DNA of 31,300 nucleotides. Source: GCA-016699895 sp964633435. Its GTDB lineage: Bacteria > Patescibacteriota > Saccharimonadia > Saccharimonadales > Saccharimonadaceae. The stretch spans positions 1-31,300 of the forward strand of contig CAZWHA010000007.1 in NCBI GenBank assembly GCA_964633435.1. The letters are read 5' to 3'. The notes beneath the pieces were generated by a model that saw nothing but the letters and a program-made list of their open reading frames with translations, was not told where the DNA came from and did no database searches. Numbering within the stretch: position 1 is the stretch's first letter; every line of letters begins with the position of its first letter. The translations under genes were made by a program, and so were the position numbers. Below, piece by piece: positions 7,409-14,282 of this stretch.

Positions 7409-8107
7409 CTAGATACAACCCTCTGGCCCACACAAGCCGGGAACGGTTTTCTGCTCGGATGCTTGGCGACTGAGGTCCTCGAGCATCTGCCGTAGCTGCC
7501 CGGTTGGCAACGCTCCTGAAATTACTTGTTGTCGGTTAATCACCAAGGCCGGTACACCACGCAAACCATATTCATCAGCCCGGGCCAGATCGGCCTCGAC
7601 GGCCTGCCGAGTCTTGTCAGAGGCAAAATGCTGCTGCCATTCGTCAAAATTGACATCGGTGGTTTTAACCGCAGTACGGATCACCTCGTCGAGCTCGATA
7701 TTCTGATTCTGTATAAACAAAGCTGCTTGCAGCGCGTCAAACACATCCCAGTAGGCCGCTTCGCCGCCAACAGACAACGCTGCTTTGGCTGCACGAAGCG
7801 GCTTCATTGAACTAGGGAACGGGAAGTCTGTCTGCTTCATGCCATCGATATTGAAACGATGCAAATCGTCGTTTTGGTTAGCCTGTTCCCAGTGCGTCAC
7901 GATCTCGTCCTTTACCCGCTCATGTGAACCAAACATCGGGTCGAAATCGCTTTCCTGTTTCACGAGTGCGAACGAGCGATGAGTGATTTCCAGATTCGGC
8001 ATAGCCTTAGTAATCTGGCGCATGCGATATGACATTGGAAAGCAAAAACTACAAATCACGTCGTGAAAGAACTCGGCATGTAGGGTTTGCGGCGTGGCTG
8101 TCGTCAT
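7409..8107 (-). CDS. DsbA-family (FrnE-like) thioredoxin-fold oxidoreductase
   Basis: 232 residues with no signal peptide, so probably cytoplasmic. Active-site C-S-F-C at residues 19-22 (FFHDVICSFCFPM), an all-helical insertion in the middle, and the cis-proline loop RGVPALVIN near residue 183. The C-terminus carries extra Cys (GLCGPEGC). Length and the FHDVxCxxC start match the FrnE/2-hydroxychromene-2-carboxylate isomerase-like branch of DsbA proteins, some of which act as disulfide isomerases under oxidative stress. Substrate unknown. A weak promoter (TTGTAA, 17 bp, GACAAT) can be read just upstream, overlapping the divergent promoter. Confidence 0.85.
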   Translation of the reverse strand: MTTATPQTLHAEFFHDVICSFCFPMSYRMRQITKAMPNLEITHRSFALVKQESDFDPMFGSHERVKDEIVTHWEQANQNDDLHRFNIDGMKQTDFPFPSSMKPLRAAKAALSVGGEAAYWDVFDALQAALFIQNQNIELDEVIRTAVKTTDVNFDEWQQHFASDKTRQAVEADLARADEYGLRGVPALVINRQQVISGALPTGQLRQMLEDLSRQASEQKTVPGLCGPEGCI

Positions 8108-8114
8108 GGTTCTA

Positions 8115-8143
8115 TTGTCTCGTAGATAGTAAAATATTACAAT
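8115..8143 (+). promoter_or_regulatory. Promoter for the DUF2797 gene, leaderless type
   Basis: -35 TTGTCT (8115-8120), 17-bp spacer, -10 TACAAT (8138-8143). The ATG is at 8152, eight bases after the -10, so the transcript should start at or next to the start codon. No Shine-Dalgarno is present. Confidence 0.7.
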
Positions 8144-8151
8144 AAGCTGAT

Positions 8152-9000
8152 ATGAATGGCTTAGTTATCATTGCGCGACCCATAGCCAAACAAGCAGATC
8201 CGTATCTGCTTGTTGATAACGCTGGCACATTGGATAAACTGTTCCTTGAAAATGGGAAAACGATAACTATCTCCGTAGATAAAAGTATAAAATATTGTGT
8301 TGGCTGGTACGATATAGAATCACATACCAACCACCTATGTGAATCACATGCCGTTGTTGATGCAAAGTATGAGTCCTGCTTTGCTTGTCGTAAGAAAACC
8401 GATTTTAACCCTGCGTTTTATAACACATCAAACATATCGGCTAAGCAAGCACGGTATAATGATGCTCCGCATTCGGTATATATTGCGTACTTTGGCAATG
8501 GGTTAGTAAAAGCAGGCATCATGTCCGACTCGCGCGGTTTAGAACGACTGTACGAGCAGGGAGCCCTGCTATATTCGATAGTTGCCTCCTGTCCAAACGC
8601 AACAGCTGCGCACAACCTAGAAAGCAGTCTTATACAAAAAGGATTAAAGAACAGTATTACAAAGAAGCAAAAGACTGATACGCTATCCAACATCTTTGAC
8701 GTTGATGCTGAACAGCAAACTTTTCAGACTATACTGAATGATAAAGGCTACGCTGATAATGAAATTGTGAGCAATATTGATACATTCTTTTTTGGAGGGT
8801 ATCCAAAAGCTCCTGTACAGGAGTTTGGCGATCACGCCGCATCAGGGCGAGTTAGAGGTATTGTCGGACGATATTTGATACTCGAAAACAACGGCCAGCT
8901 CTATGGGTACTGGCTGACAAATCTGTGCGGATACAGAGCCTCATTCAGCGAGAAGATAGATTTGATTCAGCGAGAGCCACGACAGATTAGTTTTTTGTAG
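8152..9000 (+). CDS. DUF2797 family protein
   Basis: 282 residues. The N-terminal part has Cys/His pairs of a likely metal site (HLCESH near residue 65; CFACRK near 77-82). The central block HSVYIAYFGNGLVKAGIM, SDSRGLERLYEQGALLYS matches the DUF2797 pattern (VYL...KVGIT...R..EQGA). The spacing recalls GIY-YIG-like folds but no catalytic claim is made. Base composition is visibly more A/T-rich than the flanking genes, suggesting separate ancestry. Transcription is predicted to be leaderless. Ends shortly before the inverted-repeat element at 9116. Confidence 0.75.
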   Translation: MNGLVIIARPIAKQADPYLLVDNAGTLDKLFLENGKTITISVDKSIKYCVGWYDIESHTNHLCESHAVVDAKYESCFACRKKTDFNPAFYNTSNISAKQARYNDAPHSVYIAYFGNGLVKAGIMSDSRGLERLYEQGALLYSIVASCPNATAAHNLESSLIQKGLKNSITKKQKTDTLSNIFDVDAEQQTFQTILNDKGYADNEIVSNIDTFFFGGYPKAPVQEFGDHAASGRVRGIVGRYLILENNGQLYGYWLTNLCGYRASFSEKIDLIQREPRQISFL

Positions 9001-9115
9001 CCAAAAAATCCCTTTTCAAATTTAAAGTCTTGGTAAGCAACAGAAGTCTTGGTGACAATAGCCAGATCTCAAGCGAATGCAACCTATTGGACCACACCCT
9101 GGCCCAAGCCAGAGG

Positions 9116-9322
9116 GGTTCGAACCCGCGACGTACTGGACCAGGTTGGTGGCCCAGTTGAGAGCAAAGACCGTAGCCAGAGCGCAAAGAAGCGGCCGACC
9201 GAGGTGCTTGATGCACCCCTGTCGGCCGCCATTTCGAACCTGGTTCGAGTGGGGTCGGACGCTTTAGGAAGTTCGGATGTGAGAGCTGGATCTGGTGGTC
9301 CAGTATGTCGCGGTTTCGAACG
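9116..9322. repeat. 207-bp element bounded by 27-bp inverted repeats
   Basis: The arms at 9116-9142 and 9296-9322 are inverted copies matching at 24 of 27 positions (TGGTCCAGTA core outward to TTCGAAC). Inside is a second strong hairpin, 9191-9229, with a 9-bp GC stem (GCGGCCGAC/GTCGGCCGC), a small internal loop and a 5-bp upper stem, followed by a palindrome TCGAACC-T-GGTTCGA. No convincing gene: the open frames on both strands are shadows created by GC-rich repeats and the adjacent tRNA. It could be a miniature inverted-repeat (MITE-like) element or a folded RNA. It sits in the 331-bp gap between the DUF2797 gene and tRNA-His. Confidence 0.6.
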
Positions 9323-9331
9323 TTTAGTATA

Positions 9332-9410
9332 TGGGGCGAATGATGGGACTCGAACCCACGACCTCCGGAGCCACAATCCAGCGCTCTAACCAAACTGAGC
9401 TACAATCGCC
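9332..9410 (-). tRNA. tRNA-His(GTG)
   Basis: Cloverleaf read by eye on the minus strand: anticodon stem CTGGA/TCCGG with loop TTGTGGC, anticodon GTG. The extra 5' G (position -1) opposite C73, a tRNA-His hallmark, is present, and CCA is encoded (9332-9334). One T-T mismatch is seen in the acceptor stem (fifth pair). An extended -10 (TGTTACAAT, -10 at 9435-9440) lies upstream. Confidence 0.92.
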
Positions 9411-9464
9411 ATAACTAATTCTCGGAACTGTGCTATTGTAACACATTTTCCCTGATAGGCTAAA

Positions 9465-9541
9465 TGGTATCCCGGGAGGGAATCGAACCCCCGACACGAA
9501 GGATAGAAGCCTCCTGCTCTAATCCGCTGAGCTACCGGGAC
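9465..9541 (-). tRNA. tRNA-Arg(TCT)
   Basis: Acceptor stem GTCCCGG/CCGGGAT, anticodon stem GGAGG/CCTTC with loop CTTCTAT (anticodon TCT), T-arm with TTCGATT, encoded CCA at 9465-9467. The promoter -10 TATAAT with an extended TGA (9552-9557) overlaps the end of the CofE-like gene. Confidence 0.95.
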
Positions 9542-9544
9542 ATA

Positions 9545-10318
9545 CTACTTTATTATATCATAGCCACCAGCGCCGCATTGCCAGTTAACAGAGTTCAGAA
9601 ATGGCGCATAGAGATCTTCATTTTTGTCGACAAACGTTGCGGCAATTTCGTCCGGCGTTGGATCGTGATCAACAAATTTTACAAAATCGACTTCTGATAT
9701 AACAGCTATTGGCGTGCTTTCTGCACCCTCACCCATGACGACATTAGCGGCAGCGGCCAAGCCACTAGCAATCGCCGAGACAGACACTTTAAATTCACGT
9801 TGGAACAGATCTGGCGTACCGCGCAGATCGTTCAACGCCTGAAAACCACTCCACGCTACCATGATGCCGATTGTGCCGCGTCGGAGCGGCGGCAAACAGT
9901 TGCTATCAGTGATGATAACGCCGACATGTTTGCGACCGAATTTGTCCCGTAACAACTCGCGAGCTGCATTAGCCGAGGCAAAAGGATATTTCGGCCACAG
10001 CACCCAGTGACCATCGCCATTACTCTCATCGATGCCAGCGCTAGCAATCAACGTGCCTTGAGCGATAGCAAAACCATAATTGTAGTCCGAAAACTCAGGT
10101 GGTAAATAATAGTCGGCCTCTTGTTTCACCAAATCAGCGCGAGTCGTGGAGTTACTATCAACTACTCGATTTTCGCAGAGCGCGACAACTTTCGAACTGA
10201 TAGCGACAACTGAATATTCCGGTAGCTCCTGGATACTCTCGACCAGTAAATCCGGCAAGGTAATCTCACCGGCTCGCACAGTGCGGGTTTTTATGGCTTC
10301 GACTTTCACGGTATTCAT
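9545..10318 (-). CDS. CofE-like coenzyme F420-0:L-glutamate ligase family protein
   Basis: 257 residues from ATG 10318. Family blocks: VEAIKTRTV at the start, SVVAISSKVVALCENRVV near 40, GIDESNGDGHWVLWP near 95, and VIITDSNCLPPLRRGTIGIM near 133-152. CofE enzymes use GTP to join glutamate to F420-0 in archaea and actinobacteria. No F420 synthesis gene (cofC/D/G/H) is in view, so the acceptor is unknown. The start is uncertain: the -10 TATAAT (10317-10322) overlaps this ATG, whereas a GTG at 10309 lies seven bases beyond the -10 and would give the more family-typical start M-K-V-E-A-I on a leaderless message (254 residues). Confidence 0.8.
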   Translation of the reverse strand: MNTVKVEAIKTRTVRAGEITLPDLLVESIQELPEYSVVAISSKVVALCENRVVDSNSTTRADLVKQEADYYLPPEFSDYNYGFAIAQGTLIASAGIDESNGDGHWVLWPKYPFASANAARELLRDKFGRKHVGVIITDSNCLPPLRRGTIGIMVAWSGFQALNDLRGTPDLFQREFKVSVSAIASGLAAAANVVMGEGAESTPIAVISEVDFVKFVDHDPTPDEIAATFVDKNEDLYAPFLNSVNWQCGAGGYDIIK

Positions 10319-10326
10319 TATACAAT
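10317..10326. promoter_or_regulatory. Shared symmetrical -10 between the CofE-like gene and comEC
   Basis: The sequence ATTATACAAT reads as -10 TACAAT (10321-10326) on the plus strand and TATAAT (10317-10322) on the minus strand. Plus-strand ATG of comEC is at 10335 (eight bases on); minus-strand GTG is at 10309 (seven bases on). The two promoters overlap physically, so only one polymerase can occupy the site at a time. No clear -35 elements. Confidence 0.55.
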
Positions 10327-10334
10327 AGTCCTAA

Positions 10335-11879
10335 ATGAAAGCTCTGCGCCAGTTCCTGATCGATCTGACGAAGAAGCGCCTGCACGTTTCTTGGCTGATT
10401 ACGGCGGGATGTTTGGGGCTGGTAGCAGGCGTCGGTTTGTCGCTATGGGTCAACAGTCCACTGCCCGCAGGCGGATGGTGGTTGTTGTGTGGCTTGGTAT
10501 TATTCACGTTCGCCATTATTAGCCGCCTGCGAATTATGATCGTGGCCGCGATCATTGCTGGCCTGATGATTGGATTGTGGCGCGGCACGCTGGCACGCGT
10601 TGACCTGTCGACATATCAACATTATCTAGGCCAACCAGTGCGACTAATCGGTACCGTCAATTCGGATCCTGATCTGGAATCGAACGCTGTTAAACTGCAA
10701 CTCACTAATATAGAGGTCATCTTACAATCTGACTATGACCAGTTATCGGATTCAACTGATATCGATAATTATTTCGAGGTATTGCCCGGTCATATTTGGG
10801 CAAGTATTTTTACCTCGGCCAGAGACATCAAACGCAGCGATCGGGTGACCATCAGCGGGATGCTAAAGCCCGGTTTCGGGAGTTTTGCCGCTACCATTAG
10901 CTACGGTCAATTGGAACATGTGGAGCGGTCGGTTGGTGCCGATCCGTTCCGTGAGCTGCGGGATGGCTTCGGCGACCAGTTGCGGTCAGTCATTCCGGTA
11001 CAAGCAGCTGACCTGGGCATGGGGGTTTTGGCAGGTCAGAAATCAGCTCTGCCAGCCGACCTGGCGCAGGCTTTTATTATTGCGAGCTTGACTCACATCG
11101 TGGTGGCCAGTGGCTATAATCTAACCATTCTGATTCGATTTGCCAGACGTTTGTTCGCTAAAATATCACGGCTAATAGCACTGTTATTTGGCAGCGGACT
11201 GGCGATTGCCTTTGCTGCCATGGTCGGTTTTTCACCCAGTATGGTACGAGCCTCGCTGGTGGCTGGGCTATCCCTGCTGGCTTGGTATTACGGCCGACGT
11301 TTTCATCCGGTCACACTACTAGCCGTGGTTGCCGCCATCACGGTACTGGCGAATCCGGCCAGCGTTTGGGGCGATGTTGGCTGGTATCTATCGTTTCTCA
11401 GTTTTGTCGGGGTCATTATCCTGGCGCCACTCGTGAATGCCTATTTCTTTGCTGACCGGTCTGAAAAATCAGGTATTGGTGCAAACATTCGCCAGGTTTT
11501 TATTGAAACCCTCAGCGCTCAGGTAGTGGCAGCACCTGTCATCGCTCTCTTTATGGGACAATTTTCAGTCTACGGGTTGCTGGCGAACCTGTTGGTTTTA
11601 CCGCTGTTGCCGCTGGTCATGTTGCTGACATTTGCAGCTGGCCTGGCGGCCTGGCTATTGCCGGCCGCCGTAGCAACAGTTATCGCCTGGCCAGCCACGC
11701 AGCTACTGGACTATGTTGTCGGAATCGCCAACTGGGTAAGCGATTTGCCCGTCGCCCAGCATCACGTCGACGTGTCTCTAATTGGTTGCGCCGCAATGTA
11801 TGTACTGCTGCTCGGCGTTATATTCTATTTGCGGGCAAAAACGCGCTACGATCTGCGCACCAGTAATGTGGTAGAATAG
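10335..11879 (+). CDS. comEC: ComEC/Rec2-family DNA uptake channel (without C-terminal nuclease-like domain)
   Basis: 514 residues. N-terminus has two to three hydrophobic helices (residues ~15-80), then an OB-like soluble region containing YLGQPVRLIGTVNSDPD near residue 95, then the multi-helix Competence domain from ~240 with family motifs THIVVASGYNLTIL and GFSPSMVRASLVAGLSLL. ComEC carries single-stranded DNA across the inner membrane during natural transformation. Full-length ComEC of ~750 residues ends in a metallo-beta-lactamase domain; that is missing here and no separate copy is in the window. First gene of a probable comEC-murT-gatD unit, six bases before murT. Confidence 0.88.
   Translation: MKALRQFLIDLTKKRLHVSWLITAGCLGLVAGVGLSLWVNSPLPAGGWWLLCGLVLFTFAIISRLRIMIVAAIIAGLMIGLWRGTLARVDLSTYQHYLGQPVRLIGTVNSDPDLESNAVKLQLTNIEVILQSDYDQLSDSTDIDNYFEVLPGHIWASIFTSARDIKRSDRVTISGMLKPGFGSFAATISYGQLEHVERSVGADPFRELRDGFGDQLRSVIPVQAADLGMGVLAGQKSALPADLAQAFIIASLTHIVVASGYNLTILIRFARRLFAKISRLIALLFGSGLAIAFAAMVGFSPSMVRASLVAGLSLLAWYYGRRFHPVTLLAVVAAITVLANPASVWGDVGWYLSFLSFVGVIILAPLVNAYFFADRSEKSGIGANIRQVFIETLSAQVVAAPVIALFMGQFSVYGLLANLLVLPLLPLVMLLTFAAGLAAWLLPAAVATVIAWPATQLLDYVVGIANWVSDLPVAQHHVDVSLIGCAAMYVLLLGVIFYLRAKTRYDLRTSNVVE
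11872..11877 (+). promoter_or_regulatory. Extended -10 directly before murT
   Basis: TGG-TAGAAT, with the -10 at 11872-11877 inside the last codons of comEC and the murT ATG eight bases later (11886). Predicts a secondary, leaderless murT-gatD transcript. No -35 recognised. Confidence 0.45.
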
Positions 11880-11885
11880 AGATAA

Positions 11886-13115
11886 ATGAAGCGACTCTTA
11901 TTCTCTAGTAATCTCGGTAAAATCGTCTCCAAAGTCTCGCGACTAAAGGGTGGTCACGGCTCGGCTCTGCCGGGTCTGATCGTAGAGAAAGTCGCGCCCA
12001 ATTTCCTGCCCCAGGCGCTAGCTGACTTGCCCTACGGCGTGGCGGTAATCAGCGGCACTAATGGCAAGACAACAACCACGAAAATTGTCGTGGAATTGCT
12101 TCGTGCGGCCGGGTTAAAAGTTTTCACCAACCCGAGCGGTAGCAACTTTACCCGCGGAATCGCCAGTGCGGCAGCGCTCCAGATGAAACGGGGGCAGCTC
12201 GATGCTGATATCGCTGTGGTCGAACTTGATGAAGCTCACGCAGTCCATTTTGCCCGCCAAGTTGCGCCCGATTACCTGTTGATTTTGAACGTTCTGCGCG
12301 ACCAGCTGGATCGATTTGGTGAGATCGACACCACTGCTAAACTGCTGACCAAAGTTGCTGACCGCACCACCGGCACAGTGGTCCTAAACCGCGAAGACCC
12401 GCTGGTAGCGCCAATCCCGGCCATGAACCGGGTTTATTTTGGACATTCGCCCAACATCGCGTCGCTCTTTCCTAATGACGATGAGTTATATGGCAATAAA
12501 GTTACCAAACAATCACCGCCGCCAGCTGCCATTACCCTGGACCAATTAGCAGGCGACCAGGCGACGTTCAATATCGGCACGGCCAAACTGCAACTGCGCG
12601 GCGCCCATAATGCCCTGAATTCAGCCGCCGCTATGGCGCTGGTTCAGGTGATTTTGAGAGATCGGTTTGACGCCCAGCAGTCCCTCGTGGCTTTGGCGAA
12701 CATCCAGCCAGCTTTTGGTCGCGGCGAAAGTTTCACCGTGAACGGTCAACCACTTCAACTAGTGCTGGTGAAAAATCCGAGCGGCTTTCGCATCAGTCTA
12801 GCCAGCCAACACGACACTAATGCGGCGGCGATGATTGCCATTAACGATCAATACGCCGATGGGCGAGACATGAGCTGGCTGTGGGACGTCGATTTTTCCA
12901 TGCTGCCCCAGGTCGCGATGGTTAGCGGTGTTCGAGGTTACGACATGGCACTGCGCCTAGCAACCAACGGTAGCGACGTCAAGGCGACAGAAACCGATTT
13001 GGATGCCGCTCTCGACATCTTTCTGTCGGGTAGTCGCGGTCGACCAGCCCAAATCTACGCCACTTATACTGCCATGCTAAAGCTCCGAAAATTAATCAAA
13101 CAAAGGGTCTCATGA
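11886..13115 (+). CDS. murT: Lipid II isoglutaminyl synthase, ligase subunit MurT (no zinc ribbon)
   Basis: 409 residues. Mur-ligase P-loop GTNGKTTTT at 57-65, ELDEAHAVHF near 115, the central domain block GAHNALNSAAAMAL near 240, and a DUF1727 C-terminal domain with MSWLWDVDF, whose Asp (~334) corresponds to the residue that completes the GatD catalytic triad in characterised MurT/GatD. With GatD it converts the D-glutamate of lipid II to D-isoglutamine. Characterised Gram-positive MurT proteins carry a four-Cys zinc ribbon in the middle domain; this protein has no Cys at all and is shortened there. Stop overlaps the gatD start (ATGA). Confidence 0.93.
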   Translation: MKRLLFSSNLGKIVSKVSRLKGGHGSALPGLIVEKVAPNFLPQALADLPYGVAVISGTNGKTTTTKIVVELLRAAGLKVFTNPSGSNFTRGIASAAALQMKRGQLDADIAVVELDEAHAVHFARQVAPDYLLILNVLRDQLDRFGEIDTTAKLLTKVADRTTGTVVLNREDPLVAPIPAMNRVYFGHSPNIASLFPNDDELYGNKVTKQSPPPAAITLDQLAGDQATFNIGTAKLQLRGAHNALNSAAAMALVQVILRDRFDAQQSLVALANIQPAFGRGESFTVNGQPLQLVLVKNPSGFRISLASQHDTNAAAMIAINDQYADGRDMSWLWDVDFSMLPQVAMVSGVRGYDMALRLATNGSDVKATETDLDAALDIFLSGSRGRPAQIYATYTAMLKLRKLIKQRVS

Positions 13116-13858
13116 CGAAAACCTTAACAATTGTCATGCTCTATCCGGCCGAGATGAATATCTATGGCGATCACGGTAATCTAGAATTTCTAACCCACCG
13201 CGCCAAACTGTACGGATTTCAGGTCAATACCGTCATGTATGAACCGGGTGACACATGGCCAACCCAGGTTGATATCGTGCTGGGTGGTGGCGGTCAAGAC
13301 TCGGGACAAAACAAAATCACTGACGACCTGGTGAAACTAGGTCCGACCTTGCACCGACTAGCCAGAGAGGGCATACCGATGCTGATGATTTGCGGCCTGT
13401 ACCAACTATTCGGTCATTATTTCCTGACCAGCCAAGGCGAAAAAATTCTAGGTATCGGCCTATTCGACGCCTATACTAGCGCTGGCAACAAACGTTTGAT
13501 TGGCAATATTGTGACTAATTGGCATGACTACCAATTAGTTGGGTATGAAAATCATAGTGGGCTAACGTATCTAAATCCTGGTCAAGCAGCGTTCGCCACG
13601 GTGACAAAAGGAGCTGGCAACAATGGTCAGGACAATACCGAGGGCGCCAGAATTCATAACGTCTTCGGATCCTATCTGCACGGACCAATTCTACCGAAAA
13701 ACCCGCGGTTTGCCGATGAATTACTTCGTTTGGCAACTACTCATCAATCGGGCGATACAGCACTACAGCCAGCAGGCCCTGATGCCAAAACTACCCTGGG
13801 ATTACTGGATGATCTGGCGAATAAGGCTCGCACCGTAGCAATAAATCGTCCTAGGTAG
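13112..13858 (+). CDS. gatD: Lipid II isoglutaminyl synthase, glutamine amidotransferase subunit GatD
   Basis: 248 residues, family length. Class I-like glutaminase: nucleophile Cys94 in MLMICGLYQLFG and catalytic His190 in GSYLHGP, with GGGGQDSGQ near 58-66. It releases ammonia from glutamine for MurT. Begins inside the end of murT (four-base overlap), so both subunits are made together. Downstream there is no classic terminator, only GC hairpins at 13956-13983. Confidence 0.95.
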   Translation: MTKTLTIVMLYPAEMNIYGDHGNLEFLTHRAKLYGFQVNTVMYEPGDTWPTQVDIVLGGGGQDSGQNKITDDLVKLGPTLHRLAREGIPMLMICGLYQLFGHYFLTSQGEKILGIGLFDAYTSAGNKRLIGNIVTNWHDYQLVGYENHSGLTYLNPGQAAFATVTKGAGNNGQDNTEGARIHNVFGSYLHGPILPKNPRFADELLRLATTHQSGDTALQPAGPDAKTTLGLLDDLANKARTVAINRPR

Positions 13859-13881
13859 AATCCGATTAATAATATAATATC

Positions 13882-13898
13882 TGGTCGGGGTGATCCGA
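13882..13898. repeat. Duplicate of the tRNA-Pro(CGG) 3' end (att-like)
   Basis: These 17 bases are identical to 14044-14060, the last 17 bases of tRNA-Pro(CGG) including the CCA complement. The copies are direct repeats 162 bp apart. Duplication of a tRNA 3' end is what site-specific integrases leave at attachment sites. The 145 bp between holds hairpins (GTTGAAAAGT/ACTTTTCATCAAC; CGGTCG/CGACCG at 13956-13972; CGGAC/GTCCG at 13971-13983) and the tRNA terminator but no gene. Confidence 0.55.
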
Positions 13899-14003
13899 AC
13901 TATCGCCAAGGCTCCTCCGCTCGGTCGTCGTTGAAAAGTAAACTTTTCATCAACTCGGTCGCTACACGACCGGACTTCGTCCGTTCATTTCGCTATCGCA
14001 AAA

Positions 14004-14043
14004 CAACAAAAATGTCCCAGGATAAATCCTGAGATATTTTTGT
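14004..14043 (-). terminator. Terminator of the tRNA-Pro pair
   Basis: Directly after the tRNA-Pro(CGG) CCA on the minus strand, an 8-bp A/T stem (ACAAAAAT/ATTTTTGT) continues into a 9-bp stem (TCTCAGGAT/ATCCTGGGA) with a tiny loop, followed by TTGTTTTG. It can also act in the other direction for comEC-murT-gatD. Confidence 0.8.
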
Positions 14044-14119
14044 TGGTCGGGGTGATCCGACTTGAACGGACGACCTCGGCGTCCCGAACGCCGCGCGCTA
14101 CCAACTGCGCCACACCCCG
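14044..14119 (-). tRNA. tRNA-Pro(CGG)
   Basis: Acceptor CGGGGTG with CACCCCG, anticodon loop TTCGGGA (CGG), T-loop TTCAAGT, discriminator A and encoded CCA (14044-14046). 76 bases. Second of two proline tRNAs in tandem, 36 bases behind tRNA-Pro(TGG). Confidence 0.95.
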
Positions 14120-14155
14120 TCGTTAAATCGTATAAATCGTGCAAAAAGAACAAAC

Positions 14156-14231
14156 TGGTCGGGGTGAAAGGACTTGAACCTTCGACCTCACGGTCCCAAA
14201 CCGCGCGCGCTACCAACTGCGCCACACCCCG
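14156..14231 (-). tRNA. tRNA-Pro(TGG)
   Basis: Same acceptor stem as the neighbouring tRNA-Pro, anticodon loop TTTGGGA (TGG), T-loop TTCAAGT, encoded CCA at 14156-14158. 76 bases. First of the pair behind the promoter at 14253-14281. Confidence 0.95.
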
Positions 14232-14252
14232 AAACAGGTTTGTTCGGTTGTA

Positions 14253-14281
14253 ATTATACCATATCACCTATCTGCTGTCTA
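14253..14281 (-). promoter_or_regulatory. Promoter of the tRNA-Pro pair
   Basis: -35 TAGACA (14276-14281), 17-bp spacer, consensus -10 TATAAT (14253-14258) with an extended TGG. It begins only two bases after the yebC stop at 14283. Confidence 0.85.
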
Positions 14282-14282
14282 A

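Noticed and set aside
7391..7433. Start of the DUF1801 protein at 7433
   Set aside because: This start overlaps the upstream gene's end without a ribosome binding site, whereas ATG 7391 has GGGGGAG in front of it and a family-typical N-terminus.
9115..9200. A third tRNA on the minus strand, because of a T-loop-like TTCGAAC
   Set aside because: No matching acceptor or anticodon stem can be formed; the T-loop-like piece belongs to the inverted repeat.
9001..9331. tmRNA, RNase P RNA or SRP RNA
   Set aside because: None of the conserved cores (tmRNA tag and GGGG-type ends, RNase P GAGGAAAGUC, SRP GGUCAGGUCCGGAAGG) is present.
8987..9393. Open frames of 119-129 codons on both strands covering 9000-9390
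   Set aside because: They run antisense or across the inverted-repeat element and tRNA-His, with no family resemblance and no ribosome binding site; the repeats themselves keep the frames open.
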